Source of the DNA: Desertivirga xinjiangensis | Lineage (GTDB): Bacteria; Bacteroidota; Bacteroidia; Sphingobacteriales; Sphingobacteriaceae | Length of the DNA stretch: 64,000 bases | Assembly: GCF_024436435.1 (NCBI RefSeq) | Contig: NZ_JAFMZP010000004.1 | Span: forward strand, 496,001 to 560,000 | Direction: 5' to 3' | In this document: positions 52,947 to 61,339 of the stretch, one piece after another | Layout: every line of letters begins with the position of its first letter | Position numbering within the stretch: position 1 is the stretch's first letter | The notes under the pieces: model-generated | Databases searched by the model: none | Told to the model about the DNA's origin: nothing | What the model saw: the letters and a program-made list of their open reading frames with translations, nothing else | Made by a program: the position numbers and the translations under genes

Positions 52947-53525
52947 TCACATATAGGATTGAGCCTTTATGATTTCTATCGAAGGGTTTATTCTGTCTAT
53001 AACATCTCTAATAAAGCTATAATCTTGATTACTCATAGCTCGTCCTGTAATAACCTGACGAATTTGCACATCGACATAAAATTTATCACTAACAAACACC
53101 CGCTCTTCTTCTTCGTATGCCCAAACGTTTAATTTGTGAGAAAGAATTTCCTTAGGAGTATCATTTTCAATCTGGCCATTAGTAAGATATGCCAATCCTG
53201 TATATTGAATTGGTCTAACATCGTATCGCGCTCGATCAATTGTCAAACCAATCGCGACTCCTCTATGACCTTCAGAATAGTGTGACCACATTAGCTCATT
53301 GTCGTTTTTCCGTGATAAAGAACACAGCCGTAAGTTACCTTTGTCATCTTTTATTTTTCTTTGTATGCTTTTGTCCAGTTCTCCTCTGTTATAGTAGTAC
53401 TGTCCCTCCATTGGATCGTTTAATTCCACATACTGAGAAGCATATAAGCGATTTCTTAGTATTATGTCTGTGAAGAATCTAAAATTTTGAACTCCTCTGT
53501 ATTTAAAAAGTAATTTTTGTTCCAT
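52947..53525 (-). CDS. DUF2971-family protein
   Basis: 192 residues with the DUF2971 pattern: FKYRGVQNFRFFTDIILRNR, LYASQYVELNDPMEG, RLCSLSRKNDNELMWSHYSE, GHRGVAIGL. The function of the family is not established; members are frequent in accessory islands near restriction and abortive-infection genes. It is on the same strand as the HEPN-type and Mrr-like genes, separated by decayed sequence. Confidence 0.85.
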   Translation of the reverse strand: MEQKLLFKYRGVQNFRFFTDIILRNRLYASQYVELNDPMEGQYYYNRGELDKSIQRKIKDDKGNLRLCSLSRKNDNELMWSHYSEGHRGVAIGLTIDRARYDVRPIQYTGLAYLTNGQIENDTPKEILSHKLNVWAYEEEERVFVSDKFYVDVQIRQVITGRAMSNQDYSFIRDVIDRINPSIEIIKAQSYM

Positions 53526-53582
53526 GTTAATTGTGATAATCGATTTCTAATATAGGTTATTAAGGACTAATTCGCTGCCTAT

Positions 53583-53761
53583 TCAAGATACCTTTATCAC
53601 CCGCATTTTACGGCCAGCGCTGTCTGGATTGACAATTGAAATATCGGCCAGAAATAGGCCACTAACTTCCTTGACCACCTTCTTCAAACAATCTTCGATA
53701 AAGCTACGGTTATGCTTAGGGGGTAAGTCGATTGCCATGAATAAAAAATTGTATTCGTCAT
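53583..53761 (-). pseudogene. Remnant of an FYSWQS-type (TIR-like) nucleotide-binding protein
   Basis: The ATG at 53761 gives MTNTIFYSWQS, then a frameshift leads to DLPPKHNRSFIEDCLKKVVK. After an internal deletion it continues GLFLADISIVNPDSAGRKM and stops. These pieces match the start and the ADISIVN region of a family of presumed TIR-like effector proteins. It begins two bases after the stop of the HEPN-type gene, so both were one operon. Family name is from memory of the motif. Confidence 0.55.
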
Positions 53762-53763
53762 GC

Positions 53764-54414
53764 TCATAGCGCGTTGTGTGTTTTGACCATTTCGTTAACC
53801 ACTAATCCATCAGCAAGCGCCGGGGTCATGATGTATTTTTTGAAATCTCCTATAGCGTTACCGAAATGCAAACAATTTTCTTTGGTTAAGCGCTCAATCG
53901 GCGTTTTCTCGAACTCAAAATCATAATTTAGGACTTCCTTACCTTCCGGCACAATTAGTCGTCCATCTTTTTCTTCAAGGTTAATTGGCAGTTCAAAGCC
54001 AATCAAATAAGCTTTATTATGCAGCAGCTGATTACGGAGCCTGATCATCTCCTCTATTTTTTTGAATGATGCTGCATCTTCATTCATTTGAAATTCACCG
54101 TTAGAAATGATGTGTGGCAGCATGAGTAACTTGTTTTTGAAATTCATGTTTAGATACTGCTCCAGGTAAACTTTATAGCGGCCAACTCCGAATTGCTCGA
54201 TGCAATAATCAGCAAGCAGGAAATTTATGGAATATTCAAGGGTAGCAGAACATAGAGTAAAAAAGCCGAAATATAGATATTCCGAGGTGGAGCCAGCCCG
54301 TACATCTTTATACGCGGCCCGCATCTTTTTGAAGTACTCTTCTGTACCGTTGTATAAATAATAGCTTTTACTACCGGTCAAGTTCAATCTAAGCTTCATG
54401 TAAGGTTGATCCAT
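53764..54414 (-). CDS. HEPN-type helical protein (candidate RNase)
   Basis: 216 residues, mostly helical. The segment IEEMIRLRNQLLHNKAYLIG carries RNQLLH, which fits the R-x4-H catalytic motif of HEPN domains with a polar residue after the Arg. An earlier helix, FFTLCSATLEYSINFLLADY, is typical of the first HEPN helix. HEPN proteins are RNases in many toxin and phage-defence systems. Its operon partner is the decayed FYSWQS-type gene, so the system may no longer be complete. Confidence 0.6.
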   Translation of the reverse strand: MDQPYMKLRLNLTGSKSYYLYNGTEEYFKKMRAAYKDVRAGSTSEYLYFGFFTLCSATLEYSINFLLADYCIEQFGVGRYKVYLEQYLNMNFKNKLLMLPHIISNGEFQMNEDAASFKKIEEMIRLRNQLLHNKAYLIGFELPINLEEKDGRLIVPEGKEVLNYDFEFEKTPIERLTKENCLHFGNAIGDFKKYIMTPALADGLVVNEMVKTHNAL

Positions 54415-54829
54415 AACTTGTACAATTGAATATTCAAACGTACGACGATTTAGTGGAACTTATCTTTAAGATATATACCTTAAAATGCCTTTCTCTGCGA
54501 GTAGATTAAAGTATTTTTCTTTTAATATGCTCCTTAACCCTCAATTAGCTCTCGCATCCTCTTTAATTCATTTGAAATCGGTGAACTTTTGTAATTCCAT
54601 TCGTGTTTTTCTAGAATTTCTGATTTGATAAATCTGGTTCTGTCTTAAAGAATCTGTTTAATGACAATACTATTGAAGGGGACTTTGAAGAATTTCAACA
54701 GCGGGACTACAGTTTTTTTTGTAAGCTGAGAATTTTCTCCCGGAACTCGTTTGGAACAACAAATACATTGCTTTAACCTCTTTTTTCGATGTCGTTGAAT
54801 TAAAATGATCTTCGTCATAATCTCTCATC
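54415..54829. other. Gap with a short orphan C-terminal coding scrap
   Basis: On the minus strand about 54538-54640 reads TRFIKSEILEKHEWNYKSSP, then ISNELKRMRELIEG and a stop. It is open for about 34 codons only and has no start. It is likely the end of a deleted gene. Nothing else is recognised. Confidence 0.35.
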
Positions 54830-55690
54830 TTAGCAGTCTGGCGGTAAATGCCATATCAATCCACTTTTTGATAAGGTAAGTTTCCTCTTGTCAAACAGTT
54901 CATTCATGATCATCCATACCTGATCGATCAATGTAAAAGATCTTTTGGAGCTTTCGTCAATTTCTGCAAAGAACCCAGTGATCGCTATTTTTTCGAAGGA
55001 GATCTCGCTATCCGATAGTTTCAAGAACAATTTGCGGTTGAGTGGATATTCTATTGTGGTTGTCTTTAAAAGTTCCCCTCTATTTTGTACTTCTTTTGAA
55101 AATTCGGTTAGGAATTCACTTAACGAAATGGTGTTTCTGCTAGCATCATGCAATTGTACATCGTGCATGGCGAGCAGTTCATCCTCGTCAGCAACAGTAA
55201 TCGTCTTGCCTCCAAAATTTATGCTGGTCACAACTCCACGTGAGATGATTGCTTTAATATTAATATCCAGCACTCCAATTTCGAACGTTTTTTTGAAGTC
55301 CACATCATTTTCTCCTGCTTCCCAAAGTTCGACAAGCTTTATACCCTTATGCTCTGCATAAGTCAGGGTATCCCTTGTAAATCCTGTTTTACAAACGATT
55401 ATCCCCTTTTCAATCTCGGCATCTTCCATGACGCACCTAAGTTTCATCACGGTATCATTTGTGACTTTTTCCTTTAAGAACTTGCATTCAATGGCTGTTC
55501 GATGTTTTTTTTCGCCATCCGACTGCTCTGTCAGAACATCGATCTGATAACTTATTCCCGATTTGCCCTTAACCTTGCAATTCCTGCCATACCCAATCAC
55601 CTTAACCCCATATTTTCTGCCAAGCGCTCCGTAGATATATTGTGTAATGGCTTCGTATTCTTCCCAGTTTAATTCATTGCTTTGAGACAT
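54830..55690 (-). CDS. Mrr-like restriction endonuclease
   Basis: 286 residues. Residues about 10-120 contain the PD-(D/E)XK core: ITQYIYGALGRKYGVKVIGY, then SYQIDVLTEQ with the Asp, and HRTAIECKFLKEKV with the E-x-K pair. The C-terminal half has no recognised domain. Mrr-like nucleases often cleave modified DNA. It lies 102 bases after the start-proximal end of the helicase gene's stop, on the same strand, so the two may be co-transcribed. Confidence 0.8.
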   Translation of the reverse strand: MSQSNELNWEEYEAITQYIYGALGRKYGVKVIGYGRNCKVKGKSGISYQIDVLTEQSDGEKKHRTAIECKFLKEKVTNDTVMKLRCVMEDAEIEKGIIVCKTGFTRDTLTYAEHKGIKLVELWEAGENDVDFKKTFEIGVLDINIKAIISRGVVTSINFGGKTITVADEDELLAMHDVQLHDASRNTISLSEFLTEFSKEVQNRGELLKTTTIEYPLNRKLFLKLSDSEISFEKIAITGFFAEIDESSKRSFTLIDQVWMIMNELFDKRKLTLSKSGLIWHLPPDC

Positions 55691-55792
55691 AATTTTTGAA
55701 TTGATAATTCCAGATTATAGCAGGCCATTGAAAGATGGACATTTATTATGGCAATAGGGATTGGTACTATCATAAAGCTAAACATTTGAAAC

Positions 55793-58312
55793 TCAACTAA
55801 CATTACTTCCTACCATTGGCAACTTGCCCTCACATTGAGGATAATTCGAGCAGCCGTAAAATTCGCTATAGGGCCCGCTTCTTTTCACCAATGCACCCTG
55901 GCACTCCGGACACTTTAATCTCCGGGTATTTCCGGCACTTTCTCCCTGCATCAACTCTAAAAGAAATTTGCTGGGACTAACCGCATTGTATAACAGGTAG
56001 TTCTTATGTCTGGCCCGGGTGATCGCTACGTAAAACACACGGCGTTCCTCTGCATTTTCAAAATTATCACCTTCATGAAGGAGGTAATTCAATAAAGGGT
56101 CATCTGCTATTTCAGAAGGAAACCCGAGCGGGCCGGAGTCTACATCCAAAAGGATAGAATAATCGCAGGTCATTCCCTTAACACGATGAGCGGTATGGTA
56201 CTCTATAGTAAGTGAAGGATAATCAGATTTGAGAGTCCGGAGCCGTGTTGGTGCATTGTGATGGTAACGGCCAATTAAATAGACCTCGGCATTTTGCTTT
56301 AGCCCGTAAATTTCATCCAATAGCATTCGGATCTGCATCTCTTTGGCATCTGTATTACCCATCGTGTCAGAACTGATGAAAGCGAAACTATCTCCAGTTG
56401 CTAAACGATCAGACTTCAATACCTTCCGGAGCTGCGCAGGGTTTTTCTGGATAAACTCGCTGGAAACCTTTAGTATCTGGTCATTAAAGCGATAAGTTTT
56501 TAGAATAGACGTCTGGCTGGTAAAACCAAAATGCTGTTCAAACTCAGTGATAATTGAAATATCACTGCCGGTGAAGCGAAATATTGATTGCCAGTCATCA
56601 CCCACAGCATACAGCTTCACATCCGGGTTTTGTTTTCGAAGGCCTTTTAATAATTCATACCTGCCAAGCGACATATCCTGAAACTCATCAACTAAAATGT
56701 ATTTATAAGCTTTTGTGAATTCACCATTGTTGAAATGAGAGCTTGCCTGATTGATCATATCATTAAAGTCAACCTGAGAAGTTTCAGATAACCGTTGTTG
56801 ATATTGATAATATATAGGTTTAAATACATCAAGAAAGACAGTCGACCGCTTGTCTGCTCTATCAATCGTTACATTTTCCGGCACTTGCCCGTTTGCCTTC
56901 ATCAATTGTAAGAATGTATAAATAAGATTAATGAAATCTTCAAAATGGGGTGATTTTCTGACAAGAGCTAAGATTTCTTCCGGGTTACGTTCCTTTAAAA
57001 CGACACCTTTCTCCAGCAATCTTTTCTTCAAATTAGCAATTAACGTTCCTTCTTTATTTTCAAATGAATGAGTCTTGATAAGCGTAGTGGCGTACTTAGT
57101 ATGAATCCCTTCCTTCCAGAGTATACCGGCGTGGTAAGTTTCCCTGGCCGTTTTGTATGGATGTTTCGAACTAAACCACCCGGGTACATTGCCATCCCGG
57201 TCAATGCCGAGATGCTCATGCCAAATATCATAATCTGTTAGATAGAAATCAGGATGATAGGAGCTGAATTGTGCCTGACGATCTTCCGGTTGCAAGGGGT
57301 AGTGTTTTTCATATTCGTAATTTATGCCAAACAGGCAGAAAAAATTGGCGATCTTCAATTCTTCCTTGCTATTTACTGTTATGCCGTCTAATGTTACGTT
57401 TTTAAAGCTCTTCTCATGTTTAATAAAATCGTTTCTGGTCTTAAAGTCGAATTCGTCTCGCTCCGGACGATCGAAAAATGCAAGAAAGTTGACGGCTTTC
57501 TTCTGAAAACTTCGGTCTGTTAAAAATAATCTGTCAAAAGTTTCCTGTAAAAAGACTTTTGCTTGCTGATCATCGCCATTAAAAGCCAAGTGCAATTCAT
57601 CGGATGAACAGTGTCTTTTTACCAGGTATCCGAAACTATTAAAAGTTCGGATATCAAGCTGGTCGATATCCGGAATGTTCCTGCAGAATCGCATGCAGCG
57701 CTCCTTCATTTCAATTACTGCATTCTTAGTGAAGGAGATGATCAACAGTTCATCCGGTTTAGCCAATCCTTTTTCAAGTAAATATGCCACCTTGCCGGCT
57801 ATTGTTGTGGTCTTGCCCGTGCCGGCCCCTGCAATCACAAGGTTGTTATCTTCATCCCGGACAATGGCTTCAACCTGATCTCCTGATAAAGGATACTGCT
57901 CAAGCGAATTAAACAAGTAGGCGTAAACAGCAGCTTCCTTTTCTACGAACTCGTTGTTGTACTGTCGGCGGATCGAACTCACAGTGTCGAACGTATTCAC
58001 AAATTGTTTGATGACAGAAATGTAATCGTCCGATGACTCTAAATTATGAAAGCCAGGTGCAATAAGTTTGCGCAGATCCTTAAAAGTCTCTACAAAGGAC
58101 TGCTCATCGCGAAATGAAAAATATTTTTCGAAGTTCAGGAGTTTATCAATCGCCGCATTTGCATCTCGAAGCCGGTTTCTCAGTGTAAGCAAGTGCTTTA
58201 CTTTCTTTCGGTTAAGCCAGCCCTCATAAAGAAACCAAATCCCTACTATTGAGATGCAGAATATTACAACTTTAAGAATTGCTGGAATGTTATTTCGATT
58301 CTTGCGAGGCAT
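55793..58312 (-). CDS. UvrD/Rep-family superfamily I DNA helicase with membrane anchor and zinc finger
   Basis: 839 residues. An N-terminal hydrophobic helix (ILKVVIFCISIVGIWFLYEG) suggests membrane anchoring. Helicase motifs are SGDQVEAIVRDEDNNLVIAG, Walker A AGAGTGKTTT (161-170), LLIISFTKNA, YILVDEFQDMS, YAVGDDWQSIFRFTGSD and VFYVAITRARH. The C-terminal CPECQGALVKRSGPYSEFYG with NYPQCEG is a topoisomerase-type four-cysteine finger. It resembles helicase IV more than UvrD. Its role in the island is unknown; it precedes an Mrr-like nuclease gene. A 210-base fragment is duplicated at 46191-46405. Confidence 0.88.
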   Translation of the reverse strand: MPRKNRNNIPAILKVVIFCISIVGIWFLYEGWLNRKKVKHLLTLRNRLRDANAAIDKLLNFEKYFSFRDEQSFVETFKDLRKLIAPGFHNLESSDDYISVIKQFVNTFDTVSSIRRQYNNEFVEKEAAVYAYLFNSLEQYPLSGDQVEAIVRDEDNNLVIAGAGTGKTTTIAGKVAYLLEKGLAKPDELLIISFTKNAVIEMKERCMRFCRNIPDIDQLDIRTFNSFGYLVKRHCSSDELHLAFNGDDQQAKVFLQETFDRLFLTDRSFQKKAVNFLAFFDRPERDEFDFKTRNDFIKHEKSFKNVTLDGITVNSKEELKIANFFCLFGINYEYEKHYPLQPEDRQAQFSSYHPDFYLTDYDIWHEHLGIDRDGNVPGWFSSKHPYKTARETYHAGILWKEGIHTKYATTLIKTHSFENKEGTLIANLKKRLLEKGVVLKERNPEEILALVRKSPHFEDFINLIYTFLQLMKANGQVPENVTIDRADKRSTVFLDVFKPIYYQYQQRLSETSQVDFNDMINQASSHFNNGEFTKAYKYILVDEFQDMSLGRYELLKGLRKQNPDVKLYAVGDDWQSIFRFTGSDISIITEFEQHFGFTSQTSILKTYRFNDQILKVSSEFIQKNPAQLRKVLKSDRLATGDSFAFISSDTMGNTDAKEMQIRMLLDEIYGLKQNAEVYLIGRYHHNAPTRLRTLKSDYPSLTIEYHTAHRVKGMTCDYSILLDVDSGPLGFPSEIADDPLLNYLLHEGDNFENAEERRVFYVAITRARHKNYLLYNAVSPSKFLLELMQGESAGNTRRLKCPECQGALVKRSGPYSEFYGCSNYPQCEGKLPMVGSNVS

Positions 58313-58367
58313 AGAATGACGTAGAGGTTTATACCGAAATAAGTGCGGAATTTGATGTAATGATCAA

Positions 58368-58604
58368 TTATCTGTAGTGGCGGCTAGATGTAATTCTCGG
58401 GTGTTTTTCCTTGCTTTCACACAGAATAGCAATGAACTTGATATTTGAATTGTTTATCTGTAAGCACATTTCCGGGTTGACTGAATCTGATATGTCACCC
58501 TGTGAATGACAGTAGCAATGCCTGGCAGCATCCTTAAATTCATTGCCGAGATTTAACTCCAAGATATGCCCCTTTAACAGGCTTTCATTAAATGTCTTTT
58601 GCAT
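58368..58604 (-). CDS. Small hypothetical open frame, doubtful
   Basis: 78 codons from an ATG at 58604 (MQKTFNESLLKGHILELNLG). No signal, membrane helix or family is visible. It lies just upstream of the helicase gene on the same strand. It may be a real small gene or chance. Confidence 0.3.
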   Translation of the reverse strand: MQKTFNESLLKGHILELNLGNEFKDAARHCYCHSQGDISDSVNPEMCLQINNSNIKFIAILCESKEKHPRITSSRHYR

Positions 58605-58822
58605 GGTATGGTAATTAGCAATTTACCGTTCCGGGATTGAATTTTAGAACCAATAGCGTTTGGGCGCAGCTATAATTTCTGTAATTGTTTCCCGGTTTTT
58701 TTAAACTTTAAGAGCAAATATAGTTGATTGCCTGCATGTTGAATTTTTAGGGGGAACAACAGGCGCTATTTCGGACTCAAACCTAAATTCATTGTCGCCA
58801 TTTGTCCATTGACATTTACTCA

Positions 58823-58979
58823 CTAATTATGTTGTATCTGTCGTCGCTGGTAGTTACATGACCCAAATGATATGAGGGTTGTTAATGGGGCAAAGGTTGG
58901 GAAAAAGATGGAAAGCATAAGGGCACACGCCGCACGGCCTGCCCCGGCAAGTACAATATAGTATAGGACAAAAATTTTC
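58823..58979. repeat. Scar of the RNA-ligase locus plus Rpn 3' flank, copy C
   Basis: AATTATGTTGTATC, then TGTCGTCGCTGGTAGT equals 28861-28891 inside the RNA ligase gene with one base deleted. It continues with TTACATG and CAAATGATATGAGGGTT, equal to the DNA near 29031-29056. The segment in between is missing. The tail matches the flanks at 41773 and 50172. The rest of the gap 58605-58822 shows no gene. Confidence 0.85.
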
Positions 58980-59930
58980 TTACAATCGCTCAATGTCTTC
59001 AATAGAGAGCCCAGTAGCTTTGGCGATGTCAGCAAGAGAGATGTTCATGTTTTTGAAATTACGGGCGGTGGCAAGGATCTGTTCTTTAGCGGCAGCCTCT
59101 GCCTGTTCAGCTCTTTGCCGCTCTTGCTCAACTCTGGACAAGGCCTCTTTTATTTCCATCGCCGCTTTATCTCTTTCTTTTTCCACAGCTTTCTCAACTG
59201 CCGTTTCCACCGCAAAATCAAGCTGATTTTGCCTGTCCCATTTGTCTTTTAAACTAGTTTCGTATAACATGCGTTCCTCCTTTGTTAATGCTGCAACCTC
59301 TGCTATTTTAAATATAGGCCTCTTTACAAACCTGGGAATATCAACAAATTTACTCAAATGCTTAATTACAAACAACCATTGCTCCAGATCGGTTTTAAGA
59401 TCATCTTCGGCTTTGTCAAAAGCCGCCAGCTGGATGTAGATAAAACCAAGCTTATTGTAAAACTCTTTTCCGGTTTCGTTATCCATCAAACTTACCCGGC
59501 GGATGTACTGCCCGGGAAGGTTGTCCTCAAAAGAGAACCGGTCCATCACCGCTATCACATACAGTGGGGGCAACTCGTACTTCCATAAGTCGACGCCTCC
59601 CTTAGGAGCAAGGTCGCTGATAAAACGGGAAGAATAATACAGGCAGCGATCTTTGAAGAATTTCTGATCGGTGCATTGTAATTCTACCAGGAAATAGTTC
59701 CCTTGATCGTCTACACAGGAGATATCTAAAATCACCTTAGCCGTATTCTTATCTTCCCCCTGATGCTCATTCTTGAGAAAGACCACATCTTTAATCTTGT
59801 GTTTCCCGATAAAAATATCATTTAGGAAAGCTATCAGAAGAGGTTTATTGGGCTCACATCCGAATAGCCGTTTAAAGCCGAAGTCGGAGGTGGCGTCAAT
59901 ATACTTGCCTGGAGGTATTAACATCGTCAT
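58980..59930 (-). CDS. Rpn-family recombination-promoting nuclease / PD-(D/E)XK transposase_31-like, full length
   Basis: 316 residues, the only complete copy in the window. The N-terminus KYIDATSDFGFKRLFG is characteristic of the family. The nuclease core is VILDISCVDDQGNYFLVELQ with D69, E83 and Q85. A Glu/Ala-rich coiled coil and the tail KATGLSIEDIERL follow. Relative to other copies it lacks three residues in RPIFK-IAEVAALTKEER. Escherichia coli Rpn proteins are DNA endonucleases that promote RecA-independent recombination. The chimeric copies in this window fit such an activity. Confidence 0.92.
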   Translation of the reverse strand: MTMLIPPGKYIDATSDFGFKRLFGCEPNKPLLIAFLNDIFIGKHKIKDVVFLKNEHQGEDKNTAKVILDISCVDDQGNYFLVELQCTDQKFFKDRCLYYSSRFISDLAPKGGVDLWKYELPPLYVIAVMDRFSFEDNLPGQYIRRVSLMDNETGKEFYNKLGFIYIQLAAFDKAEDDLKTDLEQWLFVIKHLSKFVDIPRFVKRPIFKIAEVAALTKEERMLYETSLKDKWDRQNQLDFAVETAVEKAVEKERDKAAMEIKEALSRVEQERQRAEQAEAAAKEQILATARNFKNMNISLADIAKATGLSIEDIERL

Positions 59931-60090
59931 CGTTTTGCGCAGTAAAATACAAGTTGCTGAAATCGATGACCATGACGGCGGTCATAAAAATCATTGTTTT
60001 ACAACTTACCCTTCAGCATTTACCATCAAGCAAGATTTTGAGGCTGTTTTTAAAGTTTGGGAAAGATCCAATGCTTCTGGTTGTTAATAA

Positions 60091-60541
60091 TTTTATTTTA
60101 AAGATAAAATATTAATATTTCCATCTTTTTCTATATTTGGCATACCGGCCCTTATCCTATTGCTAACCAATCATTACAATACCATAAGATCTTCCGGTTG
60201 ATGAGTTATTAAATTACTGTTGACAGTTAATTTTATGGGATACTTACCCAATCTTATACCTGAGGAGCGTAGGGTTCTGAAGGAATATTTTAGAGCCGGT
60301 AAAGGTAAAGATGCGCCGAAGATCAAATGGCCTCTTGCCACGTACTTACTATCAGCGCTATTTTTAATAGCTGCCCTGGCTTCTCTCGTACATCCTATTG
60401 TTTTTATTGCTTTTGCTAGCTTGTCATGGATTATATCCCCTCTAGGACACAAATGGCTTGAGCGAAAATTCCGGTTTAAGTTTCTGACAAAAGTAAAACT
60501 GACCTTCTGTGCGGCTATGTACATAGCTATCTTACCACTTG
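60091..60541. repeat. Duplicated block, copy 2 (other copy 47460-47912)
   Basis: Contains the promoter, leader and first about 102 codons of the membrane protein gene. It differs from copy 1 by scattered substitutions and small indels. Confidence 0.9.
60132..60139 (+). promoter_or_regulatory. -7 element TATATTTG (copy 2)
   Basis: Exact TAnnTTTG match about 95 bases before the ATG at 60235, conserved with 47501-47508. Confidence 0.45.
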
Positions 60542-61141
60542 CAGCTTATTACAATACGCAGGATGAAAAGGAAGCCAGCCTGTTGAAGATAAAGGAAGCT
60601 AAGGAGCTGAAAGAAAAAACTCTTGCTGAAAAGCGTGATAAGCTGAGAAAAGATAGTCTGGATCAGATCCTGAATGAATCCCTGGCGAATAAGCAGTCTT
60701 CAGAATCTTCACTCCGGCAACTCGTTTATGCTTACAGACTGGCAAACAGCAGAAGTGATAGCGACCAGATCGACAAGGTCAGTACAGAAATAAAGCTGGA
60801 AAAAACGAAACGTCTGGTAGATGCCGGTAAGTTTAAAACGGCCCTACCGGTGATAGCAGAGATCATGGAGGTATCTCCGGATAATTCCGAGCTATACTAT
60901 TACCGGGGATTGTGCCTAAGCAAAACAGGACAGAAAAGGAATGCGGTTGCTGACCAGTCTAGGGTGATGGAGATGGGCAATGAGAGGGCTTCCAGGTTGT
61001 ACAACAAAGGTTAATCCAGTAAAAAGGAGAGTTGCCTATTACGTAACCCGGTGCTGCGACCGAACTACTTCCAGTGCGAAAGGTCGCGGAACATGCTCCT
61101 GGCACGGAGGGGTCTGTGAATGGAATGACTCCTATCCCTAG
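60235..61141 (+). pseudogene. Membrane protein with coiled coil and DUF3761-like C-terminus, frameshifted near the end
   Basis: From the ATG at 60235, 259 codons read MGYLPNLIPEERRVLKEYFR, two or three membrane segments (ATYLLSALFLIAALASLVHP; LTFCAAMYIAILPLA), a lysine-rich coiled coil and a TPR-like hairpin (ELYYYRGLCLSKTGQKRNAV). The frame stops at 61014. In another frame the sequence goes on as NPVKRRVAYYVTRCCDRTTS, then GRGTCSWHGGVCEW and a stop at 61139, which is the DUF3761 end. A one-base indel separates the two. The 1-259 part may still be expressed. Confidence 0.7.
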
Positions 61142-61169
61142 GGTTTTCCATGATTAACCTGCTATACTA

Positions 61170-61190
61170 CCTGCCACACTCCCAGGCAGG
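61170..61190. terminator. Stem-loop before the ATPase/HNH pair
   Basis: CCTGCC (61170-61175) pairs with GGCAGG (61185-61190) around a nine-base loop, 28 bases after the DUF3761-type stop. No T run follows directly, so it is only a candidate terminator. Confidence 0.35.
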
Positions 61191-61339
61191 TCATGCTTTA
61201 TGCTGTCCTCAAACAAGCTTGAAATGTACCGCATTCGTCGCATTTTCTGCACTAATGAACCGACGATAAGTCTAAATTTTATTGATAAAAATAATATCAT
61301 TAATTTCATACATTTAAAACCTAAACTTATCATTACCAT

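Noticed and set aside
41928-59226. Plus-strand frames opposite the three Rpn tails, alike at 41928, 50254 and 58993
   Set aside because: Their similarity follows from the similarity of the Rpn genes on the other strand; codon pattern and start context favour the Rpn frame.
59773-60087. Plus-strand frame opposite and upstream of the full-length Rpn gene
   Set aside because: Mostly antisense to Rpn; the unique last 50 codons match nothing I recognise.
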